Positions 53,331 to 62,477 of a DNA stretch of 64,000 bases are shown here, one piece after another (the first letter of the stretch is position 1; each line of letters starts with the position of its first letter). A model generated the notes under the pieces. That model did not search any database and had not been told where the DNA came from. It saw only the letters and a list, made by a program, of their open reading frames with translations. This DNA is from Streptomyces sp. NBC_00582. GTDB taxonomy: Bacteria; Actinomycetota; Actinomycetes; Streptomycetales; Streptomycetaceae. The position numbers and the translations under genes were made by a program. Location of the stretch: positions 10,478,001 through 10,542,000 of the forward strand of contig NZ_CP107772.1 of NCBI RefSeq assembly GCF_036345155.1. The letters run 5' to 3'.

Positions 53331-54857
53331 TCAGGCGGACCGGTTGGTCAGGCGGATCATGTTCCAGGAGAGCGGCTCGAGTTGGGCGCGCAGGACACCG
53401 TCGGTGACGGCCGTGCCCGTGGCGGGCCGCGGGGTGACACGGTCGGGCCGGTCCGCGGTGTTGGTGGCCTCCGGGTCGCCGTCGGCCAGGACGAGGTGCT
53501 CCACCACGGTGTGGGCGTCGACGCCGCGCAGGTCGACCTGCAGGGGAAGGGCGTCCGTCTGCGAGCGGTTGACCGTGAAGACGGTGATGTCGCCGGTCTC
53601 GTCGTCGAGGACCGCGGTGGCGTGCAGCAGCGGTACCTCACCGAAGCGGGCGGTGGCGTACGTCGGGCTGTCCGCCTCGACGCGCAGCACCCGGCCGCGC
53701 CCGTACGCCGAGGCCTGGGCGAAGGGGTAGAACGTGGTCTGCCGCCACGCAGCGCCGCCCGGCTCGGTCATGATCGGCGCGATGACGTTGACGAGCTGCG
53801 CCAGCGAGGCGGAGGTGACCCGGTCGGCGTGCCGCAGCAGCGCGATGAGCAGGGAGCCGAAGACCACGGCGTCGGTGACGGTGTAGACGTCCTCCAGAAT
53901 GCGCGGCGCCTGCTGCCACTCCTCCACGGCGTGCGGGTTGGGCCGCTTCTGGTACCAGACGTTCCACTCGTCGAAGGAGAGGTTGATCCGCTTGTCCGCC
54001 TTCAGGCGGGCGCGGACGTGGTCGCAGGTGGCGACGACCGAGTCGATGAAGTGCTCCATGTCCACGGCGGACGCCAGGAAGGAGTCGCGGTCACCGTCGA
54101 TCTCCTCGTAGTAGGCGTGCAGGGAGACGTAGTCCACCAGGTCGTACGTCTCCTGCAGGACCGTCGACTCCCAGGAGGCGAAGGTCGGCATGGAGGAGCT
54201 GGAGCTGCCGCAGGCGACCAGTTCCAGGCCGGGGTCGACCTGCCGCATGGCGCGGGCGGTCTCGGCGGCGAGGCGGCCGTACTCCTCGGGGGTCTTGTGG
54301 CCGGTCTGCCAGGGGCCGTCCATCTCGTTGCCCAGGCACCACATCCGGATGCCGTACGGCTCCTTGCCGCCGTGCGCGACGCGCCGGTCGGACAGTTCGG
54401 TGCCGCCGGGGTGGTTCGCGTACTCCAGCAGCCGTACGGCGTCCTCGACGCCGCGCGTGCCGAGGTTGAGCGCCATCATGGGCTCCATGCCGGTCTTGCC
54501 GCAGAAGTCCATGAACTCGCCGAGGCCGAACTCGTTGGTCTCGGTGGACTTCCAGGCCAGGTCCAGCCGGGTCGGGCGCTCCTCGCGCGGGCCCACGCTG
54601 TCCTCCCAGCGGTAGCCCGAGACGAAGTTGCCGCCGGGGTAGCGGACCGTGGTGACGCCGAGCTCCCGGACCAGTTCCAGGACGTCCTGGCGCAGGCCGT
54701 CGGCGTCGGCGGAGGGGTGGCCGGGCTCGTAGATGCCGGTGTAGACGCAGCGGCCCATGTGCTCGACGAACGATCCGAACAGCCGGGGGTTGACCGCGCC
54801 GACCGCGAAGGCCGGGTCGAGGGTGAACGTCGCGGGGGTGGTGCCGGGGTGGGACAT
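53331..54857 (-). CDS. abfA: Alpha-L-arabinofuranosidase, GH51
   Basis: A 508-residue intracellular GH51 enzyme that releases terminal alpha-L-arabinofuranose from arabino-oligosaccharides by retention. It has the (beta/alpha)8 barrel with TTVRYPGGNFVSGYRWEDSVGP, the acid/base Glu178 in WCLGNEMDG and the nucleophile Glu297 in SFDEWNVW, followed by a C-terminal beta-sandwich (about 390-500) ending in PLSWNMIRL. Length and both catalytic residues are normal. It belongs to the leftward operon between the lactonase gene (30 bases upstream) and the GH43-like gene. Confidence 0.96.
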   Translation of the reverse strand: MSHPGTTPATFTLDPAFAVGAVNPRLFGSFVEHMGRCVYTGIYEPGHPSADADGLRQDVLELVRELGVTTVRYPGGNFVSGYRWEDSVGPREERPTRLDLAWKSTETNEFGLGEFMDFCGKTGMEPMMALNLGTRGVEDAVRLLEYANHPGGTELSDRRVAHGGKEPYGIRMWCLGNEMDGPWQTGHKTPEEYGRLAAETARAMRQVDPGLELVACGSSSSSMPTFASWESTVLQETYDLVDYVSLHAYYEEIDGDRDSFLASAVDMEHFIDSVVATCDHVRARLKADKRINLSFDEWNVWYQKRPNPHAVEEWQQAPRILEDVYTVTDAVVFGSLLIALLRHADRVTSASLAQLVNVIAPIMTEPGGAAWRQTTFYPFAQASAYGRGRVLRVEADSPTYATARFGEVPLLHATAVLDDETGDITVFTVNRSQTDALPLQVDLRGVDAHTVVEHLVLADGDPEATNTADRPDRVTPRPATGTAVTDGVLRAQLEPLSWNMIRLTNRSA

Positions 54858-54887
54858 GACTGCCTTTCGGACAGGTACGGGGAGTGG

Positions 54888-55940
54888 TCAGAGCGCCAGG
54901 GCGCAGACGACCGAGGGGGCGGAGACCGGCGGGTGGGGCTGGGTCGGGGTGCCGTCGTCCAGGACCCGCAGGACGGCGAGCGAGCCGCTGTGCTGGTTGG
55001 CGACGAGCAGATGTCCGTCCACCAGGGCGAGACCGCGGGGCCAGGTGCCGCCGGCCGGGACCTCGCCGAGCGGCTCCAGAGTGCTGCCCGCGAGCCGGAA
55101 CGCGGCGACCGTGTCCGCGCCCCGGTTGGTCACCCACACGTAGCGGCCGCAGGGCGAGGCGACGATTGCGCCGGGCTGGTTGACGACGTCCTCGGCGGTC
55201 GTGGCGGGTACGGAGGAGAGAGCGGTCAGGGTGCCCGTACCGGCGTCGTAGCGGTGGCAGGTGACGGTCGAGGACAGTTCGTCCGCGCTGAAGACCAGGG
55301 CACCGTCGGGGGAGAAGGCGAGGTGCCGGGGGCCGGATCCCGCGCGCATCTCGTTCACCGCGACCCTTTCCAGGGTTCCGGCTCGGGTGTCGAGCCGGTA
55401 GGTGAAGACCGTGTCCGCCCCCAGGTCGGTGGCCAGCACGAAACGTCCTGCCGGGGCGACGAGTACCTGGTGGGCGTGGCTGCCCTCCTGCCGCCCGGTG
55501 ACCGGTCCCGCCCCCTGGTGGACGACGAGGTCGGTCGGTTCGAGGAGCCGTCCGTCCGCGCCGAGCCGGTGCACCGCGACCGTGCCCGGCGCGGTGTCGC
55601 TGCCGTAGTTCGCGGTGAGCAGCCACTCCCCGTCCGGGTGGACGGTGAGGTGGCACGGGTTGGCCCCACCGCTGCTCATCGGGTCGCCCAGCGGGGACAG
55701 CCCGCCGTCGCGGGTGACGGCGCTGACGGTGCCCGTCTCGGTCTCGTTGGTGCTGTAGACGACGGGCAGCGACGGGTGCGCCGCCAGGTACGAGGCCCCG
55801 CTCACGGGCAGCGGCTCGACCTCGTCGTACGAGAGGTGTCCGGTCGTGGGATCGAGCCGCAGGGCGGCGATGCCGGGGCCGTCGCCACCGGAGTCCTTGG
55901 TGTAGGAACCGGTGAGGACGATGAGGGGGTTGGTGCGCAT
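54888..55940 (-). CDS. Seven-bladed propeller lactonase (YbhE/Pgl family)
   Basis: A 350-residue beta-propeller lactonase of the 6-phosphogluconolactonase YbhE family, recognised from LTGSYTKDSGGDGPGIAAL, NPCHLTVHPDGEWLLTANYGS, DSHAHQVLVAPAGRF-like EGSHAHQVLVAPAGRF, GPRHLAFSPDG and VTNRGADTVAAF. In this galactose operon a sugar-lactonase (galactonolactonase) function is more likely than the pentose phosphate one. The start at 55940 is preferred because AGGA lies 7 bases before it. An ATG 21 bases upstream lacks a ribosome site. Confidence 0.88.
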   Translation of the reverse strand: MRTNPLIVLTGSYTKDSGGDGPGIAALRLDPTTGHLSYDEVEPLPVSGASYLAAHPSLPVVYSTNETETGTVSAVTRDGGLSPLGDPMSSGGANPCHLTVHPDGEWLLTANYGSDTAPGTVAVHRLGADGRLLEPTDLVVHQGAGPVTGRQEGSHAHQVLVAPAGRFVLATDLGADTVFTYRLDTRAGTLERVAVNEMRAGSGPRHLAFSPDGALVFSADELSSTVTCHRYDAGTGTLTALSSVPATTAEDVVNQPGAIVASPCGRYVWVTNRGADTVAAFRLAGSTLEPLGEVPAGGTWPRGLALVDGHLLVANQHSGSLAVLRVLDDGTPTQPHPPVSAPSVVCALAL

Positions 55941-55985
55941 GGGTGGTCCTGGGAGGTTCATGGGGCGGGGCGGGTGGAGGAGGTC

Positions 55986-56954
55986 TCAGCGGACGATGTC
56001 GTCGTGGTGGTCGAGCAGTTCCAGTTCGCAGCGCCGGGGCAGGCCCTCCCAGTCGCCGGCGGTGCTCACCGCGAAGGCGCCGAGCAGGGCCGCCGTCCTC
56101 AGCCGCCGTTCCGGGGGCCCGCCCGCCAGCAGTTCGGCCAGGTACCCGGCGGCGAACGCGTCTCCGGCGCCCACCGAGTCGTGCACGCGGACCGGTATGG
56201 CGGGCTGCCGGTGAGGAAGCCCGTCGAGGAGGGCGTACGCCCCGTCTGCGCCGAGCTTGATCACGGCTCCGCCGGGCCCCAGGTCGCAGATGTTCTTGGC
56301 CTGTTCCTCCGGTCCGTCGGCGCCGGGCACCACGAGCGCGGCCTCGTGCGGTCCGGCGAAGACCAGGTCGCTCCTGCGCACCAGCGGCAGCAGGATCGCC
56401 CGCGCCTCGGCCTCGCTCCACAGCAGGGAACGGAAGTTGACGTCCAGCGAGATGGTCACGCCGGCGTCGGCGGCGATGTCCACCGCCCGGGTCACGGCCG
56501 CGGCGGGGCCCTCTCCGAGCGCCGGGGTGATCCCCGTGATGTGCAGGATCGCCGCTCCCGCGACGGCGTGCTCCGGGATGTCGTCTGCGGTCAGGCGGGC
56601 TCCGGCCGTGTGGGTGCGGTAGTAGCGCGTACGGCTGTGGGTGGAGGTGCGGCGTTCCTTCAGCAGCAGGGAGGTGGGGGCGGGGTCGCGGACGGCGACG
56701 GTGGTGACCCCTTCGGCCCGCAGTTCCCGCAGGACGAGGTCGCCGAGTTCGTCGTCGCCCACCCGGCCGATCCAGGTCGCGGCTCCGCCGAGCCGGCTGA
56801 CCCCGATGGCGACGTTGGACTCCGCGCCGGCGATCCCGAGGCGCAGTGGCGTGCCGAGCGCGAACGGGCCGGGTTCGCCGGCCGCCATGACGGCGAGCAC
56901 GTCGCCGAGGGTGACGAGGTAGGGCTCGCCGGACGGGGGTGAGGAGGCGTTCAC
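55986..56954 (-). CDS. PfkB-family kinase, probably for 2-keto-3-deoxy sugar acid
   Basis: A 322-residue ribokinase/PfkB kinase. The N-terminal motif is GIAGAESNVAIGVSRLG, the middle shows DVNFRSLLWSEAEA as in 2-keto-3-deoxygluconate kinases, and the C-terminal catalytic motif is DSVGAGDAFAAGYLAEL with the base Asp. It phosphorylates a keto-deoxy sugar acid at C6. It starts GTG and overlaps the KDPG-type aldolase gene by 4 bases, the next step of the same pathway. With the galactonate dehydratase gene at the right edge, 2-keto-3-deoxygalactonate is the likely substrate. Confidence 0.92.
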   Translation of the reverse strand: MNASSPPSGEPYLVTLGDVLAVMAAGEPGPFALGTPLRLGIAGAESNVAIGVSRLGGAATWIGRVGDDELGDLVLRELRAEGVTTVAVRDPAPTSLLLKERRTSTHSRTRYYRTHTAGARLTADDIPEHAVAGAAILHITGITPALGEGPAAAVTRAVDIAADAGVTISLDVNFRSLLWSEAEARAILLPLVRRSDLVFAGPHEAALVVPGADGPEEQAKNICDLGPGGAVIKLGADGAYALLDGLPHRQPAIPVRVHDSVGAGDAFAAGYLAELLAGGPPERRLRTAALLGAFAVSTAGDWEGLPRRCELELLDHHDDIVR

Positions 56955-57622
56955 GCGCTTGCCTCCCCGCCCCGAGCAGTGGCCCGTACCGCGTCCAGCA
57001 GGGTGCGCGCCCTGGTGGTGAGGGCGTCCAGTGTCCGCGGAGTCGGGTCCTGGTCCGCCCCGCGCAGCAGCGGGGAGCCGATGCCGACCGCGCAGGCGCC
57101 GGCGTCCAGGTACTCCCGCGCCTCGTCGACGCCGACGCCGCCGACGGCGACCAGGGGGATGCCGGGCAGGGGGGCCCGCAGTTGGCGCAGGTGGGCGGGG
57201 CCGCCCGTGCCCGCGGGGAACAGCTTGACGGCGGCCGCGCCCGCCCGCCACGCCTGGGCCACCTCGGTCGGTGTCCAGGCGCCCGGATAGCACGGGACGC
57301 CCCGGTCGGCCGCGTTGCGGACGACACCGGTGTCCACGACGGGGGCGACCAGGAACTCCGCTCCCGCCGCCAGCGCGTCCCTGGCCTGCTCGGCGGTGAT
57401 CACGGTGCCGGCGCCGACCGCGACCTCCGGGCCGAGTTCCGCCCGGACGGCGGCCAGCGCGTCGAGTGCTCCGGCCGTGGTCAGGGTGATCTCCAGGCAG
57501 GTGACCCCGCCGGCCGCGAGGGCCCGGGCCACGGCGGGCAGCCCACAGGCGTCGGCCGACCGCAGGATCGCCATGACCCGTGTCCGGCCGAGCTGCGGGG
57601 TGAGAGCGGGACGCTCCGTCAT
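56951..57622 (-). CDS. KDPG/KDPGal-type aldolase
   Basis: A 223-residue class I aldolase of the Eda/DgoA family. Schiff-base Lys133 lies in AAVKLFPA, Glu44 in TCLEITLT is the general acid/base, and GAGTVIT and PGAWTPTE are conserved. It splits 2-keto-3-deoxy-6-phospho-sugar acids into pyruvate and glyceraldehyde 3-phosphate. Its ATG overlaps the stop of a 16-residue upstream frame that has a much better ribosome site, suggesting translational coupling. Confidence 0.93.
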   Translation of the reverse strand: MTERPALTPQLGRTRVMAILRSADACGLPAVARALAAGGVTCLEITLTTAGALDALAAVRAELGPEVAVGAGTVITAEQARDALAAGAEFLVAPVVDTGVVRNAADRGVPCYPGAWTPTEVAQAWRAGAAAVKLFPAGTGGPAHLRQLRAPLPGIPLVAVGGVGVDEAREYLDAGACAVGIGSPLLRGADQDPTPRTLDALTTRARTLLDAVRATARGGEASA

Positions 57623-57669
57623 GACCCCACCGCCGCAGCGGGTATGGCGGTCGACTGGGTGTCGGTCAT
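57619..57669 (-). CDS. Possible 16-residue leader peptide coupled to the aldolase
   Basis: AAAGGAACTTCGC precedes an ATG at 57669 that opens a 16-codon frame (MTDTQSTAIPAAAVGS). It ends with a TGA overlapping the aldolase ATG by 4 bases (ATGA). The aldolase itself has only a weak GGTGGGG upstream. This layout is typical of translational coupling, or the frame may be an eroded start. Its product, if made, is unlikely to have a function of its own. Confidence 0.5.
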   Translation of the reverse strand: MTDTQSTAIPAAAVGS

Positions 57670-57709
57670 GCGAAGTTCCTTTGCTACGAGGTGCGTTGCT
57701 GAACGGGGG

Positions 57710-58531
57710 TCACTTGAGCCCGGAGGTGGCGGCGCCGGTGACGAAGCCCCGCTGCACGATGAGGAACAGGGCCAGCACCGGGACGACGTACATCACGGCA
57801 CCCGCGGCGACCAGGTTCTGCAGCGGCGAGCCGTGCTCGTTGACGTAGCCGTAGGCGAGCTTGACCGCGAGCGTGGTGTGGGCGTCGTCCAGCAGCAGCG
57901 CGGGCGCGATGTAGTCGCCCCACGTCCAGCTGAAGGACAGGATCAGGCTGGTGGCGATGACCGGCCAGGACTGCGGCAGGAAGATCCGCCAGAAGATGCG
58001 GATCTGCCCGCAGCCGTCCACGATCGCGGCCTCCTCCAGCTCCTTGGGCATGTTCGAGAAGAACTGCCGGAACAGGAAGATCAGGTAGGGGGCGCCGCAC
58101 AGGCCCCACAGCACCCACGGCACATAGGTGTTGGTGAGGTGGATCTTGGCGAACAGCAGATAGGTCGGGATGAGGGTGAGGACCTGCGGCAGCATCATCG
58201 TCGACAGCAGCACGGAGAAGATCGCCCGCTTGCCGGGCGCCTGAAGACGGGCGAAGCCGTAGCCGGCCCACGCCGAGGCCAGGGTGACCAGGACGGCGTA
58301 GATGGTGGCGATCGTCAGGGAGTTGCGGGCGTAGCCGAGGTAGTCGATCTCGGTCAGGGCGCCCCGGAAGTTGCCCAGGCCGGGGTGGTGCGGCCACCAG
58401 TGGATGGGCAGCGCGCGCAGCTCGGAGGGATCCTTCAGCGCGGTGTCCAGCAGCCAGGCGAACGGACCGAGGAAGAGGACGAGGGCGCCGACCAGCAACA
58501 TGTAGACGGCACTTCTGCGGGGGAACACCAT
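57710..58531 (-). CDS. Sugar ABC transporter permease (MalG type)
   Basis: A 273-residue inner-membrane protein with six predicted helices and the EAA motif region LEEAAIVDGCGQIRIFWRIFLP. It is the second permease of a carbohydrate importer. Its ATG shares one base with the stop of the MalF-type gene (TGATG). No ATPase gene is present in the locus, so a shared MsiK-type ATPase encoded elsewhere is expected, as usual in Streptomyces. Confidence 0.94.
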   Translation of the reverse strand: MVFPRRSAVYMLLVGALVLFLGPFAWLLDTALKDPSELRALPIHWWPHHPGLGNFRGALTEIDYLGYARNSLTIATIYAVLVTLASAWAGYGFARLQAPGKRAIFSVLLSTMMLPQVLTLIPTYLLFAKIHLTNTYVPWVLWGLCGAPYLIFLFRQFFSNMPKELEEAAIVDGCGQIRIFWRIFLPQSWPVIATSLILSFSWTWGDYIAPALLLDDAHTTLAVKLAYGYVNEHGSPLQNLVAAGAVMYVVPVLALFLIVQRGFVTGAATSGLK

Positions 58532-59574
58532 CACTTGCCTCCGATCGTGCGCGGGCGGGAGGGCTTGTCCGGCTCCGGGGCGACGGAGTAGAAGACCGCG
58601 CCCTTGCTGAGTCTGAAGACGAGGAAGGTGATCGCGACGATGATCAGGAACAGCACCCAGAGCATCGCCGAGGCGTATCCGTAGCGGCCGTTGGCGAAGT
58701 ACTGGGCGAACACGTGGATCATGAACAGGTAGTTGCCCTCGGGGACGGCCGAGACGCCCCTCGGGGTGGGGTCGAGGGAGATCAGCAGCGGCAGGAAGCT
58801 CTGCACGGCGGCGATGATGCCGGTGATGACCTGGAAGAACAGCACCGGGGACAGCATCGGGACGGTGATCTTGTAGAAGGACTGCCAGGCGTTCGCCCCG
58901 TCCATGCGGGCGGCCTCGTGGAGCTCCTTGGGGATGTCCTGGAGCCCCGCCAGCGAGATGATCATGGCGTTGCCGCACCCCCACAGCATCAGCGTGACGA
59001 GGACCCAGCGGGCGTAGGGGTCCATCAGCCAGCTGACGCCGTTGATGTCCAGGGCGTCGAGGACACCGTTGGCGGCACCCGAGTCCCGGTCGAAGATCAG
59101 CTTGAAGGTGAGGGCGGCACCGACCGGCGGCACGACCGCGGGCAGGTACAGCAGGGTGCGGAACAGCCCGCGGGCCCGGATCGGCTGGTTGACCAGCACC
59201 GCGAGGAACAGTCCCGCAGCGATGCTCAGCGGCACGGTGATCGCGGTGAAGACGCCGGTGCGGGCCAGGGAGGAGATGGTCTCCGGGTCGGTCAGGACCT
59301 CACGGTAGTTGTCCAGACCGACGAAGCGGGAGTTGTTCGACAGTCCGTCGGAGTTGGTCAGGCTCAGCCACAGCGCGTAGCCGAGCGGGAAGGCCGTCAG
59401 GGTGAGGAAGCCCAGCACCCAGGGCCCGGCGAACACGTAGAAGGACAGGGCCCGGCGGGTGGTCGGCGAGGTGCGCCGGCGCCCGGAGCGCGCGGGGGTG
59501 CGGGGCCCGGGCCGGGCGGCCGTCTCCCCGGGGGGAGACTGCGCGCCCGGCGCGGTGATCTGTCCGGTACTCAC
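58531..59574 (-). CDS. Sugar ABC transporter permease (MalF type)
   Basis: A 347-residue permease. A Pro/Arg-rich cytoplasmic N-terminus (about 1-42) precedes six helices, beginning LSFYVFAGPWVLGFLTLTAFPLGYALWLSLTN. The EAA loop is IPKELHEAARMDGANAWQSFYKITVPML. It starts GTG with a 4-base overlap to the binding-protein gene. With the MalG-type partner it forms the channel for the sugar imported by this locus. Confidence 0.94.
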   Translation of the reverse strand: MSTGQITAPGAQSPPGETAARPGPRTPARSGRRRTSPTTRRALSFYVFAGPWVLGFLTLTAFPLGYALWLSLTNSDGLSNNSRFVGLDNYREVLTDPETISSLARTGVFTAITVPLSIAAGLFLAVLVNQPIRARGLFRTLLYLPAVVPPVGAALTFKLIFDRDSGAANGVLDALDINGVSWLMDPYARWVLVTLMLWGCGNAMIISLAGLQDIPKELHEAARMDGANAWQSFYKITVPMLSPVLFFQVITGIIAAVQSFLPLLISLDPTPRGVSAVPEGNYLFMIHVFAQYFANGRYGYASAMLWVLFLIIVAITFLVFRLSKGAVFYSVAPEPDKPSRPRTIGGK

Positions 59575-60917
59575 CCCACGAGCTCCTTGCCCTGGGCGAG
59601 CTGCTCGTTCATCCGGGAGTTGAGCGTGTCGGCGACCTTGCCCGCCGAGGTCCCGGACTTCACGGCCCCCGGCAGCACCTTGCTGAGCACGCCCTCCAGG
59701 GCGGCCTGCTGGGCGTACGGGGTGAAGCTGAGGACGGAGAAGTGCGGCAGCTCCTGCTCCTGCACCTGGAAGGCCTGCTTCTGGAAGGCGCTGGTCTGCG
59801 GCATCTTCGGGCGCAGCGACTTCAGCGAGGGGATGCCCCAGCCGCTGGCCGCGCGGTCCTGGGCGGGCTTGCCGCCGAAGTACCACTCGAAGAACTTCCA
59901 GGACGCGTCCTTGTTCTTGGCGTCCCGCGGGATCCAGAAGCCGGTGGCGCCGAAGCAGGAGCTGACGCGGCGGCCGCCGAACTGCGGGGCGGGGGCGAAG
60001 CGGGAGACGTCGGCGAGCTTGGGGTCGGCGCCGATCAGTCCGCCGAACCAGTAGCCGTTGCAGCTCATCGCCATCCGGTTGGCCTGGTAGGTGGGGCCGT
60101 CCCAGCCGTCCGGGTTGGGGTTGATGACGTTCGGGCCTATGTCGGCCTTGGCGTAGTCCAGGTACCACTGCAGGGCCTTGAGGGCCTCGGGGGAGGAGAA
60201 GTCCACGGTGGCCAGGTCCTCGGCGAACAGGCTGCCGCCGGCCGAGGCGGTCATCCCCATGAGCTGCGGGAAGACGCCCATGCCGGTGGCGTTCAGGCCG
60301 TACACCTTGACCTTGCCCAGGCGGCGCTTGACCAGCTTCTTGCCCAGGTCCAGCCACTCGTCGTAGGAGACCGGCTCGGTCGCGCTGGGCGCGTCCAGCT
60401 TGGCGGCCTCGAACATGTCGGTGCGGTACCAGAACATGGAGTCCTGGGAGTAGTCCTTGGCCATGCCGTAGCGCGGTCCGGCGCCCTGCTTCTTGCCGTC
60501 GTAGCGCCACACGTCGTTGACCGGGTCGAGGTCCGAGGACTTCAGCACCGAGCTCTTGGCGAAGTACGGGTCCAGGTCCGTCATCAGGCCGCGGGCGGCG
60601 AAGTACGGGGTCTCGGTCGCGCCGAAGCCGCGGACCACGTCCGGCGGGTTCTTGGCGGCCAGCATGGCGTTGAGCTTGGTCGCGTCCCAGATGATGACGT
60701 TGAGGTGCATCCCCAGCGCCTCTTCCGCGGCCTTGAGGGCCTTCTTGTCCCACTCGTTCTGCACCGTCATCACGGTGAGCGTCGTCTTGCCGCCTCCGGA
60801 TCCACCCGTGCCGTTGCTGACGGAGCCGGCGCAGGCGGACAGACCGGTCGCGGCGAGCGCGGTTCCGGCGGAGACGGCGAGGAAGCGCCGTCTGTCGAGG
60901 GATGTGGACATGGGCAT
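59571..60917 (-). CDS. Sugar ABC transporter substrate-binding lipoprotein
   Basis: A 448-residue family 1 solute-binding protein. The N-terminus DRRRFLAVSAGTALAATGLSAC combines a Tat-type twin-arginine signal with a lipobox, lipidated at Cys29. The mature part follows the usual order (TLTVMTVQNEWDKKAL, later GFWIPRDAKNKDASWKFFEWYFGG). It is the first gene of the leftward operon, with AAAGG upstream, and lies divergent from the LacI gene. It probably binds galactose- or arabinose-containing oligosaccharides made by the secreted enzymes. Confidence 0.94.
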   Translation of the reverse strand: MPMSTSLDRRRFLAVSAGTALAATGLSACAGSVSNGTGGSGGGKTTLTVMTVQNEWDKKALKAAEEALGMHLNVIIWDATKLNAMLAAKNPPDVVRGFGATETPYFAARGLMTDLDPYFAKSSVLKSSDLDPVNDVWRYDGKKQGAGPRYGMAKDYSQDSMFWYRTDMFEAAKLDAPSATEPVSYDEWLDLGKKLVKRRLGKVKVYGLNATGMGVFPQLMGMTASAGGSLFAEDLATVDFSSPEALKALQWYLDYAKADIGPNVINPNPDGWDGPTYQANRMAMSCNGYWFGGLIGADPKLADVSRFAPAPQFGGRRVSSCFGATGFWIPRDAKNKDASWKFFEWYFGGKPAQDRAASGWGIPSLKSLRPKMPQTSAFQKQAFQVQEQELPHFSVLSFTPYAQQAALEGVLSKVLPGAVKSGTSAGKVADTLNSRMNEQLAQGKELVG

Positions 60918-61427
60918 GGTGACTGCCTTTCGTGGCGGGACGCGCGGTAGCGAGGCGTGCGCGTTGCGAGACGTGCGGCGGCTGCGGGACGTGGAGCGGA
61001 GTCCATGGCGGCATGAGGGGCTGCCGCGGGAAGCGAATGGGCGAGCATGGCGGCCGATGGCGCGCCGGCCTGCCCGGGGGTGGCGCGAGATGCCCTGAAC
61101 CGGGCGCAGCAGTCTGCGTGGACAGTGCGCGCACGGCCCTCAGGGGACCGCGAGTGCGACGGTGGTCGCCGTACGCGGTGAGCCCGAAGGAGACTCCCCG
61201 GCCACGGCTGACGGGGAGTCAACTGTGGCCGACACCTAGCGATATCGACATGACCGGTTTCAGGGGTTCTGCTCAGACCTATCGCTTATTTCCGTCTGAG
61301 GAAACCGGTTGACTGAAACTTTCGCGAACGTTAAGTTGCGTTTCCAGAAGGTGTCAAGAGGCCAGATCGCGTCACTCTGAATCCCGCACCGCGGACCAGG
61401 GCAACGCCCACCGAAGAGGGGGAGCAC
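60918..61427. promoter_or_regulatory. Divergent control region with LacI-type operator repeats
   Basis: This 510-base gap has no gene. ACCGGTTTC (61253-61261) and GAAACCGGT (61301-61309) form an inverted repeat with a 39-base gap. The second contains the palindrome AACCGGTT, and a further palindrome TTCGCGAA lies at 61321-61328. LacI proteins bind such CG-centred palindromes. The two outer sites could be bridged by one tetramer or bound by two dimers, so the divergent LacI and importer promoters may be controlled together. Confidence 0.65.
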
Positions 61428-62477
61428 GTGCCGGAACAGCCCGTCCGGGCCAAGCTCGTGGATGTGGCCCACGCGGCCGGGGTCTCCAAGGCCACCGTGT
61501 CCAAGGTGCTCAACGGCCGCCAGGACCTGTCCGTACGGCCGGAGACGCGCCGACGTGTCCACGAGGCCGCCGAGGCGCTCGGCTACCGGCCCCACTCCGG
61601 GGCCCGGGCACTGGCCGGAGCCAATACACACGCACTGGCCCTGCTGATCCCCGCACTCGCCAACCCCACGTACGTCACCATCGCCCGCGGCGCCTACCAG
61701 CGGGCCCGCGAACTGGGCTATCTCTCCCTGCTGGCCGAGGACTTCGACGGGCAGGAGGCCGACGAGTCCTTCAACGACCTGGTCCAGGAAGGACGGGTCG
61801 ACGGACTGCTCATCGCCTCGGCCCGCCCCGGTCACCCCCTGCTGGACGCGCTCAGCCGCAGCGCCGTCCCGCATGTCTTCCTCAACCGCTCGGTCGAGGG
61901 GTCAGGGCGCAACGTCACCATGGACGTCGCCCGCTCCAGCGTGACGGCGCTCGACCATCTGCACGGGCTCGGTCACCGCGCGATCGGCCACATCGCGGGT
62001 CCCCCCGGGATCACCCCCAGCGAGGTCCGCAAGAAGGCGTTCCTCGAGTACGCCGACAAACTCGGGCTGGACAGGGCGCCCGTCGCGTCCGGCGACTTCA
62101 CCGAGGACGGCGGCGGGTCCGCCGCGCGGGAACTGCTCCGCCCCGCCGACGGCGACGGGCGGCCACCCGTCACCGCGCTCTACACCAGCTCGCTCGCCCA
62201 GGCGATAGGCGCCATGGCCGCGATCAGGGACCTCGGCCTCAGGATCCCGGAGGACGTCTCCGTGGTCGGCAACGACGACCTGCCGGTGGCCGCGCACCTC
62301 AGTCCCCCGTTGACCACCGTCGCGATGCCCCTGCACGAGCTGGGAACCGCCGCGGTGGACGCCCTGGTCGCCACCATCGAGGGCAAGCCGACAGGGGACG
62401 TCGTCGTACCGACCGAGCCGCTCCTGATGCTGCGCGGCTCCACGGCCAGACCGGCAGAGGCAGGAGGAACGCCATGA
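61428..62477 (+). CDS. LacI-family transcriptional regulator
   Basis: A 349-residue regulator with the LacI helix-turn-helix KLVDVAHAAGVSKATVSKVLNGR (9-31), the hinge RPHSGARALAGANTHALALLIP and a periplasmic-binding-protein-like effector domain (about 68-335). It starts GTG with GAGGGGGAG upstream. It probably represses the importer/glycosidase operon and its own operon through the CCGG-containing repeats. The inducer should be galactose, arabinose or an oligosaccharide. The stop overlaps the SDR gene. Confidence 0.94.
   Translation: MPEQPVRAKLVDVAHAAGVSKATVSKVLNGRQDLSVRPETRRRVHEAAEALGYRPHSGARALAGANTHALALLIPALANPTYVTIARGAYQRARELGYLSLLAEDFDGQEADESFNDLVQEGRVDGLLIASARPGHPLLDALSRSAVPHVFLNRSVEGSGRNVTMDVARSSVTALDHLHGLGHRAIGHIAGPPGITPSEVRKKAFLEYADKLGLDRAPVASGDFTEDGGGSAARELLRPADGDGRPPVTALYTSSLAQAIGAMAAIRDLGLRIPEDVSVVGNDDLPVAAHLSPPLTTVAMPLHELGTAAVDALVATIEGKPTGDVVVPTEPLLMLRGSTARPAEAGGTP

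Noticed and set aside
53382..56942. A 1186-codon plus-strand frame opposite the GH51, lactonase and kinase genes
   Set aside because: Gly/Val/Arg-rich antisense frame. All family motifs and start/stop overlaps are on the minus strand.
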